In this document: positions 35,401 to 47,400 of the stretch, piece after piece
How the letters are laid out: every line of letters starts with the position of its first letter
Position numbering within the stretch: position 1 is the stretch's first letter
Source of the DNA: Pterois miles
Taxonomy: Eukaryota; Chordata; Actinopteri; Perciformes; Scorpaenidae
Assembly: GCA_947000775.1 (NCBI GenBank)
Contig: CAMQGK010000144.1
Coordinates: 10,457,001 to 10,521,000 of the forward strand
Direction of reading: 5' to 3'
DNA length: 64,000 nucleotides
The notes under the pieces: model-generated
Told to the model about the DNA's origin: nothing
The model's input: only the letters and a program-made list of their open reading frames with translations
Database searches by the model: none
Position numbers and translations under genes: made by a program

Positions 35401-38400
35401 TAACTGCACTATATCATCCTATATCTTAACCGTGCCGAGCCCCTCCCCTCCAAGAGGACACAATGAGGCAAACCTGAGCTGATAAACTGATCTACTCCAC
35501 CATCCCAGGCAGAACAACAGAATCCTATGAATGTATAAAACAAACCAAACACATGACATCCACACACAACACTTGACATTGTATCAAATAAGCTGAAACA
35601 CTCGACTGAAATCAAAAATTAAGTAGTCAATTTAATAGATAATTTTGCAAGTCAAGAAAGTCTGTTTGCTGTATGTTTGTCTTAGTAGCGTTCGGTTTTG
35701 TGAGTAACACCAGCTAGCTACATAACTGTATGTTATGTTTCTAGTTTTGTCGTGTATGCTCCATACACGAATGTAATGTTATCTTACTTGTTTTATCCAG
35801 CGTGTCCTGGAGTTTTTTATCAGCTGAGAAACGAAAGAACGAGTGAGACCTATATCTCGTGTGAGTTCATCCCAGTATGAAACACTCGGGCTTCATAGCT
35901 TCATATTTTTTTCTGAAATAAGGTCTTATAGTGGTTCGCGAGAAGGGGTGTAGCTTCGCCTCTCTGTAGTTTTGCAAACAAGCCACTGTATAGCCTTATT
36001 TAGATGAAAAACAACACTGTTTCATTTGAGGAATAGTTTGACATTTTTGGAAATAAAAAAAAAAAAAAAGATTACTAGGTGAGAAGGTCGATACTGATTT
36101 TAGGCTATGTTAAGCATGGAGCTAGAACGAGGGACGATTAGCTTAGGAGGCAGAGGCAAACAACTTGGCAAAGTGATGTTTTTACATTTCTGTTTGTGTA
36201 TGGCTTAAACAAATAACATATGTGGTAATAGTTACTTTCAGATTTGCTGTTTAGCATATTTCTGGACTGTGGAGAGCGCTGGAGTGAGTGTTTCCCTTGT
36301 GCTAAGCTTGGCTAGGTTCTCAGCAAGAGAGCGAGTTGGCGATGTCCCAAAATCCCCAAAACAATTTATTTAAAAATAATCCGTCATAGAAGACATGAAT
36401 TAAAACCTTTGTGTGAAGAATTATGACAAACAGAAAACAGATAAAAAATATGTGCACAAAATGGTGGAAAACTACTTTTGTATCAGGTAAAATATCACAG
36501 TTTAACACATAATAGTGCTACAACAACATCCATTGAAATATTTCTGCAGTGTCGGGAATGTCATGTCCACCAAAAGTCCTTTATTTTCGAATGTTGGAAA
36601 AGAATGTTGGCGGTCAAATTTCTTATCACAGATGATCTATCTGGATTCACTGAAACGCAGCTTTAAGGCTAACGTTTAAGCAAAAGAATAGAAAGTGCAC
36701 GTTCTTATGATTTGAGAAACAGCTGCTTCCAAAAGTGTATATGATGAGTGGAAATAGAGGGAGACAGAAGGTGAGAAAGGAAATGGCACATTTGGAAAAA
36801 AAAAAAAAATCAGATAGCAAGAGTCCTTCCTTTGACCTTCAGGTAATGCTATGAGTGTGTAGGTTTGTCTGTGTGTGTGTGCGAGCAAACGTATTTGCAC
36901 CATGTCTCATGTTTCACCTGTCCCACTGGCCCGGTGGACCTTTGTTGTGACCAGTGGAGGGAAACACATGCCTGCTGACAGCGCAACTTCACTCAAGTGT
37001 GATAATGCAGGACACTGGAGCATTGTGGGAGCGATGGTGACAAGGTCTCTCTCCAAACCAGCTGATGAACTATGGCTTAAAGGATTTTACAGTAACAGTG
37101 CGACGTACTGTATAGTGTACAGTAGACTCTCTGTTCTAGCATGGGATTCCTGCACGATATTGTGAGAAACTTCAGTGAGAACATTTTCAGTAAACTTTAT
37201 CTGAGAGAGACAAGAGGAACAAGAAAAATGCAGATCAGAAAATCAGAAGCCGATAAAGAAATTTTCTGCGTGTTTATCTTGATACCACGATACTGAGCAT
37301 ACAGGCTGTGTTGACGCTCTGCAAAGGTTATAACTCAAGAAATGATCAGCCAACGTTCAAGTGTGTGTGTGTGTGTGTGTGCATCTGTGATCTGTCTGTG
37401 TGTTTGCACACCTGCATGCAGGGGGTAATTTGTACTTTACTGCTGGCGTAGAAAAAACAAACAGAGGGCAATGAGGGAAAGCAAGAGAAAAGGAGAGACA
37501 GGGGGGAGAGAAAGTGAAATGAGAGTGGAGGGTCGGGCTTGTCTATTACTTCTAGAGCAGCTGGAGGTTTTGGCAAAACGCTGCTCTCTTTCTCCCGGGT
37601 TCTGCACACCCAGACTTTGCAGTATCCTTGGTTTCAACTCTATTTGGTGACAATGGAGCCTTTGGGAGAGGCAGTGTCTTGGCATCGCAGGCTTGTCAAT
37701 TGTATAAAGACACTCATGATCGTTCCCTCTGCATACTAATGTTTGTGCCTCAGATACACGTCAGCCCCTTTTGCAGCTCCCTGATGGTAAGCTTCGCTCC
37801 CTTTGATCCCTCTGGGCAGGTTTGCAAGGCCAAGGCTGTTGTCTTGTCTTTCACCCCTTTTACTTTCAGGGACACTGCGCCATGTGGCAGCATGTGTTGA
37901 GGTGCATTCGTTTGTGTGTGTGTGTATGTGTGTGTGTGTATGTGTGTGTGTGTTTGTAAATGACAGAAGCAAACAACTGAAACTGCCAGTAACAGCAGAG
38001 AGCTCCGATTCCTGCTGCTACTAGTGCTCTGTTTACTCATAGCAGCCAGTGGAAAAATGAGTCTTGATAGCCTTTTCTTAAAAAAAAAAATATCCAGTCT
38101 TTTAGAAGTCAGCTTTCTCCACAGCAAAGGAATAAACATAGCCACAACATAACAAATATCAATTTCGCCCATTTTCTACATAGTTAGGGTCTGAGGTATA
38201 TCTTGCATCTCCACTTGGGATATAATTATATCGAGTTGGGATAACTGCAACATGCATGACTTTTCATTAATACAAAACCACTATATTGTCATATGTCATC
38301 TCAATATTTTAGATTTTTTTCTCTTGCATTTACATGCCTCAATGTATCATGCTAGGCCAACAGACAAGGACTCAAAAGCAGCACTCAGACACAAAGGCAA

Positions 38401-41400
38401 GTATAATAAAACATTTTTACTTGCAACATGGTTCGGTACACAGGCAATCAGTCCAAAACAGGCAAAAGTATTAAAAAATACTGGGCAAAATCGTAGTTCA
38501 AACAGGCAAGGGTTTAAAGTACATGAGGAACTAGAATTGCACTTGGAGAGCTCAGACCTCTGCCAAGGCACCAGAGTGCGATTAACCCCCCTCCCTGTTG
38601 AGCTTGCACCATCATCCACATGTATTTTTGTTAAATGTTGAGATCAGCCGTACATAGCGGAGCACCATAAAGCACTTCATTCAAACTGGACAGAAACAAA
38701 ATAAAACTCAAACCTTTGTTGTTACTCTTTCCAACAATTACCAAGTGTGCTTTGGTTAAATTCAACTCTAATTTTATTGAGTTTCATGTGAAAATTTGGC
38801 GCTGTCTCTCTGTTCGCAGAAGGAAGGAGGCTGGGTCACTTATCACCAACGCGTCATATCAGTTACACTGCATGTGTATATATATATAATGTGTTATACC
38901 CAGTGGTCTTCATGTTATGGCTGGTCAGAATCCTTAAATTCCTGAATCTAGATCATGATCCAGATTGTCACCAAAATGTTTGTTCATGGTGCCACATTTG
39001 ACCCCTCTATTTGAATCCATCATGAACTTTTGGAGTAATCCTGCTAACAGACAGAAAAGCAAACCAGTGCCAGTGAAAACATGACTTCTTTCTAAGGCCC
39101 TTAACCTTGGCTGAGGTAACAAAAGGCTGGAACGGTGACAGGGAGTACAGATGAACTGGCAGCAGACAAGGCGCAGCACAAGGAATAAATACACAAGGGA
39201 GGGGGTTATCAGGACCAGGTGAAACTAATTGGGGCAGGGCAGGTAATCACAGAGACGGGAAATACACAGGGGCAGGAAATGAAGGATCTGAAATTGTTAA
39301 GCACTGTGTCAAACAAGGTGAGGACTCAAAAGCACGACCAGGAGAGCAGGCAGGTAAGATTAATAATGTCTTTACTTGGGCAAAAGGTTCAGTACACAGG
39401 AGGTCAGTCAAACAGGAAAACGAACAAAAATCACAAGGCAGAGTCAAAAACAGGTAGAGAATCAAAACACGAGGAGGCTTACACTAGAAAAAGGACACAA
39501 GGACGCTTGCACTCAGGAGTAACAAAGACGAACTGGCCCAGAAGGAAGGGGAAGCACACATTAAATACTAGAGAGGGGAGTGCCTAACTATGGACAGGTG
39601 GACACGATCAGGGGCGGGGAGACGATCAGACTCAGGTGAGGGTGGATGGAAAGTAGGTCAGGGGATGTCAATCACTCAAAACGCGGGAGAACAAGAGGGC
39701 AGGAAGTGCAGTGCTCTGAAACAAGAGGGAGAGTAAACTACAAAATAAAACAGGAAATACACATGTAACAAAAAAAGACGAGCATGAACATAACTTAAGA
39801 CCTGGCGGGCATGACAGAAATGAGAGACAAGGTGAGTATACCAAAAGAAAATAGGAAATACAGACAAAACTAGAAACAAATGAAAACATGCCCTTATTAA
39901 TTAGGAGATTGGGATTTAGAACAATGCAGGCATCAAATTGAGGATGCAGCCTGAGAAATCTGTACGGTGCACCTCCCCCTGTGCTGAGGCTAGCTGTTAT
40001 TATTGCTCATTGAAAACATGCCTGTTCAGAATGGGTCCAATGCTTGGCCTGTGGTATTGCTGCTTGCAGCAATACACCTGCCACGACATAGTTGCATCCA
40101 CACAGCCAAGTCGTGGCTAATCGCCAGTCAGAAACATACTGGTGACATACACTCTGGTTCACAGGGTAAAAACAAGTCACAGATACTCACGATCAGAAAC
40201 ATCAGTGAAATTCACTGTAGTTCACAGGCAAAAACACGACCAAATCATGGCTACTCACTTTGAGAAACACCAGTAAAATACACAAATCACGGTTGCTCGC
40301 AGTCAGAAATACCAGTGAAATGCACTCTAGTTTACAGGAAAAAAAGATACCCAAGTCGTGGCTACACATGGTCAGAATCACGGGAAATACACTTAGTGAA
40401 GGTAATTTCTAATTAGGTATATTAGCAGAGGTATTTTACTGGCAGTAATGCTATCAGTGTTATAAGTTCATAAGTCTCATACTGGGGAAATACAATCTTA
40501 CCTACTGGCAAAATCTCATGCCTGTCGGTGAAATACACTATGGTTTGATTCTGCTTCCAGTTGGCTATCCGCTCATGTTGTGAAGTGAAGGAGAGTGTAA
40601 CATTTTATCCAGCATCCTACTAACATAGGCTATAATTACTGAGTGTTTCTGGGCTGTATCCAGGATCCAGCAACAGTGAACTGAACCGTGTTCAGCCCAC
40701 TACAGATGACATGCTGGATTCAGTCTGCAGAGACCCAAAGCCCCGGCCCCCTGTTGCACACCGGCTGTATGCTTTTTTATTCAAAGTTTATTAACACTGA
40801 ACGTGTCGTGTGTCCACATTGCACCAAACTCGACAAAGCATAAATTCACCTGCCAAGTGTGAAGTCAGTCGGATGTTGGAGGTGATAACTATGTGAGCAC
40901 ATACTGTACAGTGTCATGCAGTCCAGAAACCACTGAGTTGACCTCTCTGATACACTCTTAGTAAAGCCTCACGAATGTAGTATGTATTGCAGGACAGTTG
41001 TGTAAAATTACAATATATATTACAGGAATTGTTCTTAATTAGCCTTTTGCTAAGTAGTAGGAGCAGGTTTTACACTTATATTTTAATTAGTGGAAGTTGT
41101 TAACTGAAATAAGTTGGCATTGTAATCCAAATACTGTGCACCAGATGTGACACATAGGTTTTCCTGTTTGACAGGCCACCAGAAACACTTTATCTCTGCT
41201 GTTTGCCATACAAATCTAGTGTTGTTGCTGGGTGACGCATTGGACACCTTTCACATCCTGTGCAGCCGTCACCATGGTTGCACTTTTAAACAAGCACCAA
41301 ACAGATGATGTGCAGACTGGTTTCCTCTATGCATGAGCAATACGGATTCCGATAAATCTTCAAATGACATCTGGTGTTTGTGGTAAAAGATCCTAATTTG

Positions 41401-44400
41401 CACATTATTGTGTGTGCACATTATTATGGGGGCGGCAGTAGCTCAGTCTGTAGGGAGTTGGCTTGGGAACCGGAGGGTCACCGGTTCAAGTCCCGACATG
41501 GACCAAGAACTGAGTGTGAACTGGTAGCTGGAGAGGTGCCAGTTTACCTCTTGGGCACTGCCGAGGTGCCCCTGAGCAAGGCACCAAACCCCCAACTGCT
41601 CGGGGCGCTTGTCAGGAGCAGCCCCATCACTCTGACATCTCTCCATTGTTGCATGTTTGTGCATGTGTGTGTTCGGGTCTGCATGTACCGTGTATAAGTT
41701 AACAACAGAGTGAAAAAATTGAATTTCCTCTCGTGGGACTAATAAAGGACTATCTTCTTCTTCTTCTATTCTAGAGTTTTAACAATATGGGATATGATAC
41801 CCACAGGAACTGTGCAATATACTGCACTACGTTTTTATTTTGTGAGTACTGAGATTCTGCACAAAATATTGTCACGTCTGCTTTTAGCGCTTTAGTCCCT
41901 AACTATCGGTTAAGCCTCTGCAGAATGAACCCAGTTACCTGATCACATTTTCAGGGTTGATAATACATTTCATGACTTCTTCTATTTCTCATAAAATCTT
42001 ATGTTATTGGACATAATGGAGATTAGATGCTTTTTGAAATAGACTTCAATAGACTTACACTGAAACTAAACAGTTTTTTCGATGTAGGAGGGGGAACCGT
42101 ACAAAGGTCCGTATATGGAGGCAAAGTCACGGGTAAATATTCAGCACAAGACTCTTCCCAGGTGCTGTCTCTCTCTCTTTCATTCTCAATGCAAATGATC
42201 ACCTGCTCATATCAGGAAATCCCCAAGTGTTCTGAATCTCTAAAATCTGTTTCTTGCCTATTTCAACCATTACATTCATTTTGCAATGCACATATGGCTA
42301 CTTGCAAGTGATCTACGTGTTTATACATACACATGTTGCCTGTTCATCTGCTCATTTGCTATAGACCTAGTTTGCATTTTTTGTTTTCATTTCAATGAGG
42401 CAAAGTCATCTCCCTGAGGCTTCTCCTTTAGTCAAGCAAACTTAAGCAAAAAGGGTGGCGTCACACGAGTGGGACGTTGTGCACCACAGTTAGCGCAACA
42501 TTTGGTAGCTTTTGGATTGGGCTAAACCGTTTGAGAAAGAGGTCAGTTTGTGGTGGAAAGTGTAGTGAAACTTTTTCTTGTGATGTCATGATTGAGTGTT
42601 TATTTGCGAGGCATCTAAAGCATTCAGCATAGTGTAATGTGTGTAGCATACCCTTGTATATCCTTCCTTGTCTCTAAGTGTTGTGCTCTTTTCACTGTTT
42701 TGAACCAAAAAGACTTAGTGGGACCTGAAGGGCTAAACACTATAGACATGTCTACTCCCTGTCTCAAGATGCTTCTCTCTCATCTGAATAAACGAGTCGT
42801 CTCCTGACTCAACACTTGAACAATGACGCAAAAGACACTGCACACGTATAGATCAAGATGTTATTTTAAGCATTCATACGCACCATCACAGTGTCTAAAT
42901 CAGTGACTGAAGCTTCTGAATGTAAGTTATGGTAGTTGAAAATCATGAATCATCTGTCAGGAAATCATCAATCAAGAAAAACAGCTTCTGGATCCTTACT
43001 GTAGTCTTAAACCTAATGTGTCATTTGGTTATTAGATTTTTTCTTGACTAACTGGAACAGCTTCGCATCTCATCCAAAAACATTGCATAATTTCCATAGC
43101 CATAGTCTCCTAATATCAAAATGTCAGACTGTGGCTGACTAGGAATTATTTAGACTTAAGAGTGGTTAAGCACAGTGGTTGGCACTGTTGCCTCACAGCA
43201 AGAGGGTTGCAGGTTCAAATCCAGCTTGGGACCCTTCTGTGTGGAGTTTGCATGTTCTCCCTGTGTTAGTGTGGGTTTTCTCCAGGTTCTCCGGCTTCCT
43301 CCCGCAATCCAAAGACATGCAGGTTAATGATGACTCCAAATTGGCCCTAGGTGTTAATGGTTATCTGCCTCTATGTGCCCTGTGATGGACTGGTGACCTG
43401 TCTAGGGTGTACCTCGCCTTCGCCCATTGCCAGCTGGGATCAGCTCCAGCCCCCCTAACAGGATAAGCGATTGAAGATGGATGGATGAATGGATGGCAGA
43501 CAGAATCTGTATCCTGCAGACAACTCCCAACCCCACATACTGTGTCTAAGTGGTGATGATCAGTTAGACACTGAACCCATATTTTTTCCTCTCTCTCCTG
43601 ACAGTGAATTCCCGTGGCTGCAGCTATGCCGGGGTATTTCTGTCTGAGGGAGCACACCGTCACTCCCTGAACTTTGACTTGGCGGTAAAGGTGTGTGAGC
43701 AGCTGCAGAGCGTCTTGGCGAGCCCACAACAAGTCCAGGATGCCTATAATAAAGACATGGAAACATGCAGGTGAAACCACAAGGCTTTGTTTTGTAATTA
43801 TTTGGATTAACTGTGGTGAACTAATGCTTGTTAAATATGATGTTCATTTTAAAGCTGTAAGACATTAAAGAAATACAGAACATTCATAATGAGACCCTAA
43901 ATTTTCAAGCTCTTGCTATGAGTTGAGCTCTCTCACATCTTTCAACATTTCGCCTTCTGGCTCTTCTTCAGTTCTAAAATGTCACAAATGTCAAATGCTT
44001 TTACTCATAGTCAGACATCACAATTAAAATCCCACAGTTGATCTTCAACTTTAAATGCACTTGGTTACCATTAATGCACTTTATCCCGATATAACCGGAA
44101 CATAGGGAGAAGGTCTTCCAGTTTTACAATATGGATACGTCATGATTGTCATGTGGTAAACACCACATAGACGTCCAGTGAAAGAAACCGTCTGGTCCTC
44201 AAGTTTTCTCTTCTCCATGTGAATCACTGCTAATGTTTTTAGACCTGGCTAAAGATTGCATTCTAGTCTTCTAATAATAATATTGTTTTTGTGTCCATTC
44301 AGGAACGGCTGGACGAGCAATATGAGCACTGTCATCCTCAGACACACGCCTCATGAGAACTGTGCAAAGAACTTAACTGGCTTCATCATTAATTCACATG

Positions 44401-47400
44401 TAACTGCTGAGGAACTCGGTGATGCCTACTGCTACGATGAAACAGGTGACTATATCCACAGGGAAAAAGTCAGTTACCCTTTATCCGAGCAGTCCAAAGC
44501 TGATAACATAATTAAAAATTACCCAAGTATCATATGAATTGACAGTCTGCCTCACATAGACCTGCTGTTGTCTGCCCCTCCATTTTGGTAATGTCTACTT
44601 CCTGTTCCCCCCATGTGCCAGCTGGACCTGACGAGGACTGTACGAAAGCCTTTGCAGTAAAAGGACACTCACCCTCAGATGCACCAGGTAAGTACAAAAA
44701 AGCCTTTTAAAAGCAGTATTGCTATCATTACACCAACTGCAATATTGTAGAGTGTGTCAACATTTAAAAACATGCAAATTTCCAGGTCCTGAAATCCATA
44801 TTTATCTGTCATGGAATTGACCAGAAATAAACTTAGAAATTCAAACTTATATTGGCCGATCAAGTATTTGAATAATTATTAGTTATTTATGAAAATAAAA
44901 ATCTCAATTTTTGCTAATCCTGATCCTAGAGACTGCATTTTGCCGAGGGCACCAAAATGGCAAGAGCCAGCTCTGAAAACCTTAGCAATGGTAACACTTT
45001 ACATGGCCTCATTGCCTTAAAATGTGTGTTATCCCACAGAGAAAACTTGGGATTGCAGAATTGTGATTTATAAATCCATAATAGAAATAGCTCGGATGGA
45101 TTTGACAATAATGACAGTCATACATTGTGCTGAAGAAAAAAAAAGGTGTAACAACAGCTTTCAAACAGAGTCCTGTTTTCACAAGGTGACCTGTCACTTT
45201 GTTTTATGTTGTTAAGAAGCATAACAATATCACAACTATATTTGACTAGATTTCTTTGTGTTTAAAAAAAATCCAGATAGAAGAAAGTTGAATGACACAT
45301 TGGTATAAAGAGCATCGAACAGGACATTATTCATTGCCTATACTTATATGTAGCACCTGCAGCATGCCATTTGTTCGATGGCTCTCTCTGACTATATTGT
45401 CTGACAAGACACTGTTCAGTTATTTGAGCGTAAGATAGTGAGAAACTCCACTCATGCATGTTCATATGTTTTGTATTGTATTATGTTTGTATTTATGTAT
45501 TATCACATTAACATTTGCATGGTAAGATTAATTGAAAAGTAAAATCAAATTTAAATCACACTGAACCACACTGTAAAATGATATCCAGATACCACTATAT
45601 TGCTAAGAAATGATTAATGTTCTTTCAAAACACATCAAAAGTTATGCCTGTATCATGACCCTTTCTATTTGTCAATCAGCTGAACCTTCACCACAGACTC
45701 CGGCTCCTACAGCAGCAGAGAGCCAGGAGGAGACCACTCCACACTCCGCAACACAACCTGATGATGCCTCTGGTGGTGAGGGTGGTGACTCCACTGTAGC
45801 CCCTGTGGAAGATGCTCTTGAGGATGTGATCGAAATGACCCCCTCCGCCACCACAAGTCTCACAGGACTAGACAAGCTAGATGTTGCCACCGACGGCCCT
45901 GCTGTGGAAGAAAACCCATTTGGAGGGAGCGAGAACGGCAGTGTGCCGTCCACTTTCACTCCTGTAGAGTTCGACCAGCCCACTGGATCTGGCATGATGC
46001 CATCCATCTCAGAGGAGGAGACAGACTCCCCGAGGGCCCCCATTGGAGAGCCGGAGGAAACTCAACCTACTACTGAAAATGAGAAACGGAAAGAGAAAAA
46101 AGAGCCTCAAGAAGATGATCCCAGCACAGAGCGTAAGAACACAAGCAACACATAACTGCTACAAATCAAAGCACAAGTTGTGTTCACTAAAGTGTTCAGG
46201 ATGTAGGTGAAATAACAATGCCTGATGGGTACAAAGCTCCTCCGTGGTGCTAATAATGTTTTTGTGGAGACTGTATCAGAGTGAGTCAGTTCTCTAGTAA
46301 TGTCTGGATTGCATTAGAAGTCTCCACCCTCTGTACGTACAAAATTGTAATCACAGAAAATGCTGATACTTGAGTTTATTCATATGCAAAATGCATGGAA
46401 ACATGCTTAGAGAACAACACATCCTGTCGTCAGATGCAACAGGTTTCGGGAGGACTGGAGTAACTTTAGGAACACATGCCGCCCCCTTGTGTTGGGTTGA
46501 GCTATAGACTGGATTTACTACAAAACAGACCTCAGTGATTAGTTATTATTATTATTATTATGTTATTATTACTAGTTTTAAACAGACCATGTAAAAGGAG
46601 GAGCAACTTATTGTGTAGCTTGCAGTATCTAGTGCCACAAAGCCTGTAACCTCACAAAGAGGCACAAATACAATTTAAAGCAGCAGTGGGTAGAAATGGA
46701 GCAAATATGATTTAAAAAAACAACCACTATATCCTGGCAATAGTGCATGAGACAGGTAATCTGAAAAAAATCATGTGCCTCTGGTGTCCTCCAGTGCTCC
46801 TAATGGCATCTGCAAGATTTCACAGACTGGAGGAAAACAACCAATCAGAGCTGAGCTGGAGCCTGCCGTCTCTGAGCAGCTGTAAAGTGAGAAAGTTTGT
46901 GACCCGGCAGCCATGTTGAGATCAGTTAAGGAAATACTAAGCACCGCCCACCAGCTGGAGCAAACTTTTCAATTTGCAGCTAAAGAGTAACTACAAGATG
47001 TTTCTGAAAACATCTGAGGCGGGAAATAGTCATTACAGTAACAGAGTATTAATTTATACTTGCCTAGTTTGACCGTTTGATAAGGGTTTGCGAGTGATTG
47101 ACCGCTGCCTCTGTTGAATTAACAGCCAATAGGAACGCTCTCTCTCTGAAATGACCTGTGATTGGCCAAAGTCTCCCGTTACCGGCTAGATTTTTTAAAG
47201 CCTAAAAACAGAGACATTAGGAGGTGCAGAAGTCTAATTATTTCTTAAAATACTTGAATTACAACATGCTGAAAGATTATGATAGATTTCTACCCAAATA
47301 TGCCAAAAATATTCCACTTACAGGAGGTTTAAGGCAATTTAATGTGAAACATAATTTTTGCCACAAAGACATTTGAATATTTCATCCAGTTTTATGCTTT

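Larger units (their letters stand above)
32442..43604 (+). other. cd44 intron 1 (11.2 kb), repeats, no internal exon seen
   Basis: A long first intron is also usual in mammalian CD44. It contains a TIR element at 34719-35966, a cluster of dispersed repeats at 38340-39890, a minisatellite at 40106-40399, a SINE at 41428-41768, a tRNA-headed repeat at 43166-43497, and short (TG)n tracts at 37361-37380 and 37913-37954. Regions 32500-34700 and 36000-38300 show nothing further. Confidence 0.7.

Noticed and set aside
41428..41500. Functional tRNA gene
   Set aside because: A and B boxes are present but the cloverleaf is incomplete and the sequence continues into a SINE body and tail.
45672..46043. 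123-codon minus-strand open frame
   Set aside because: Exact antisense shadow of the cd44 stem exon, caused by its Pro/Ser/Thr/Gly codon bias.
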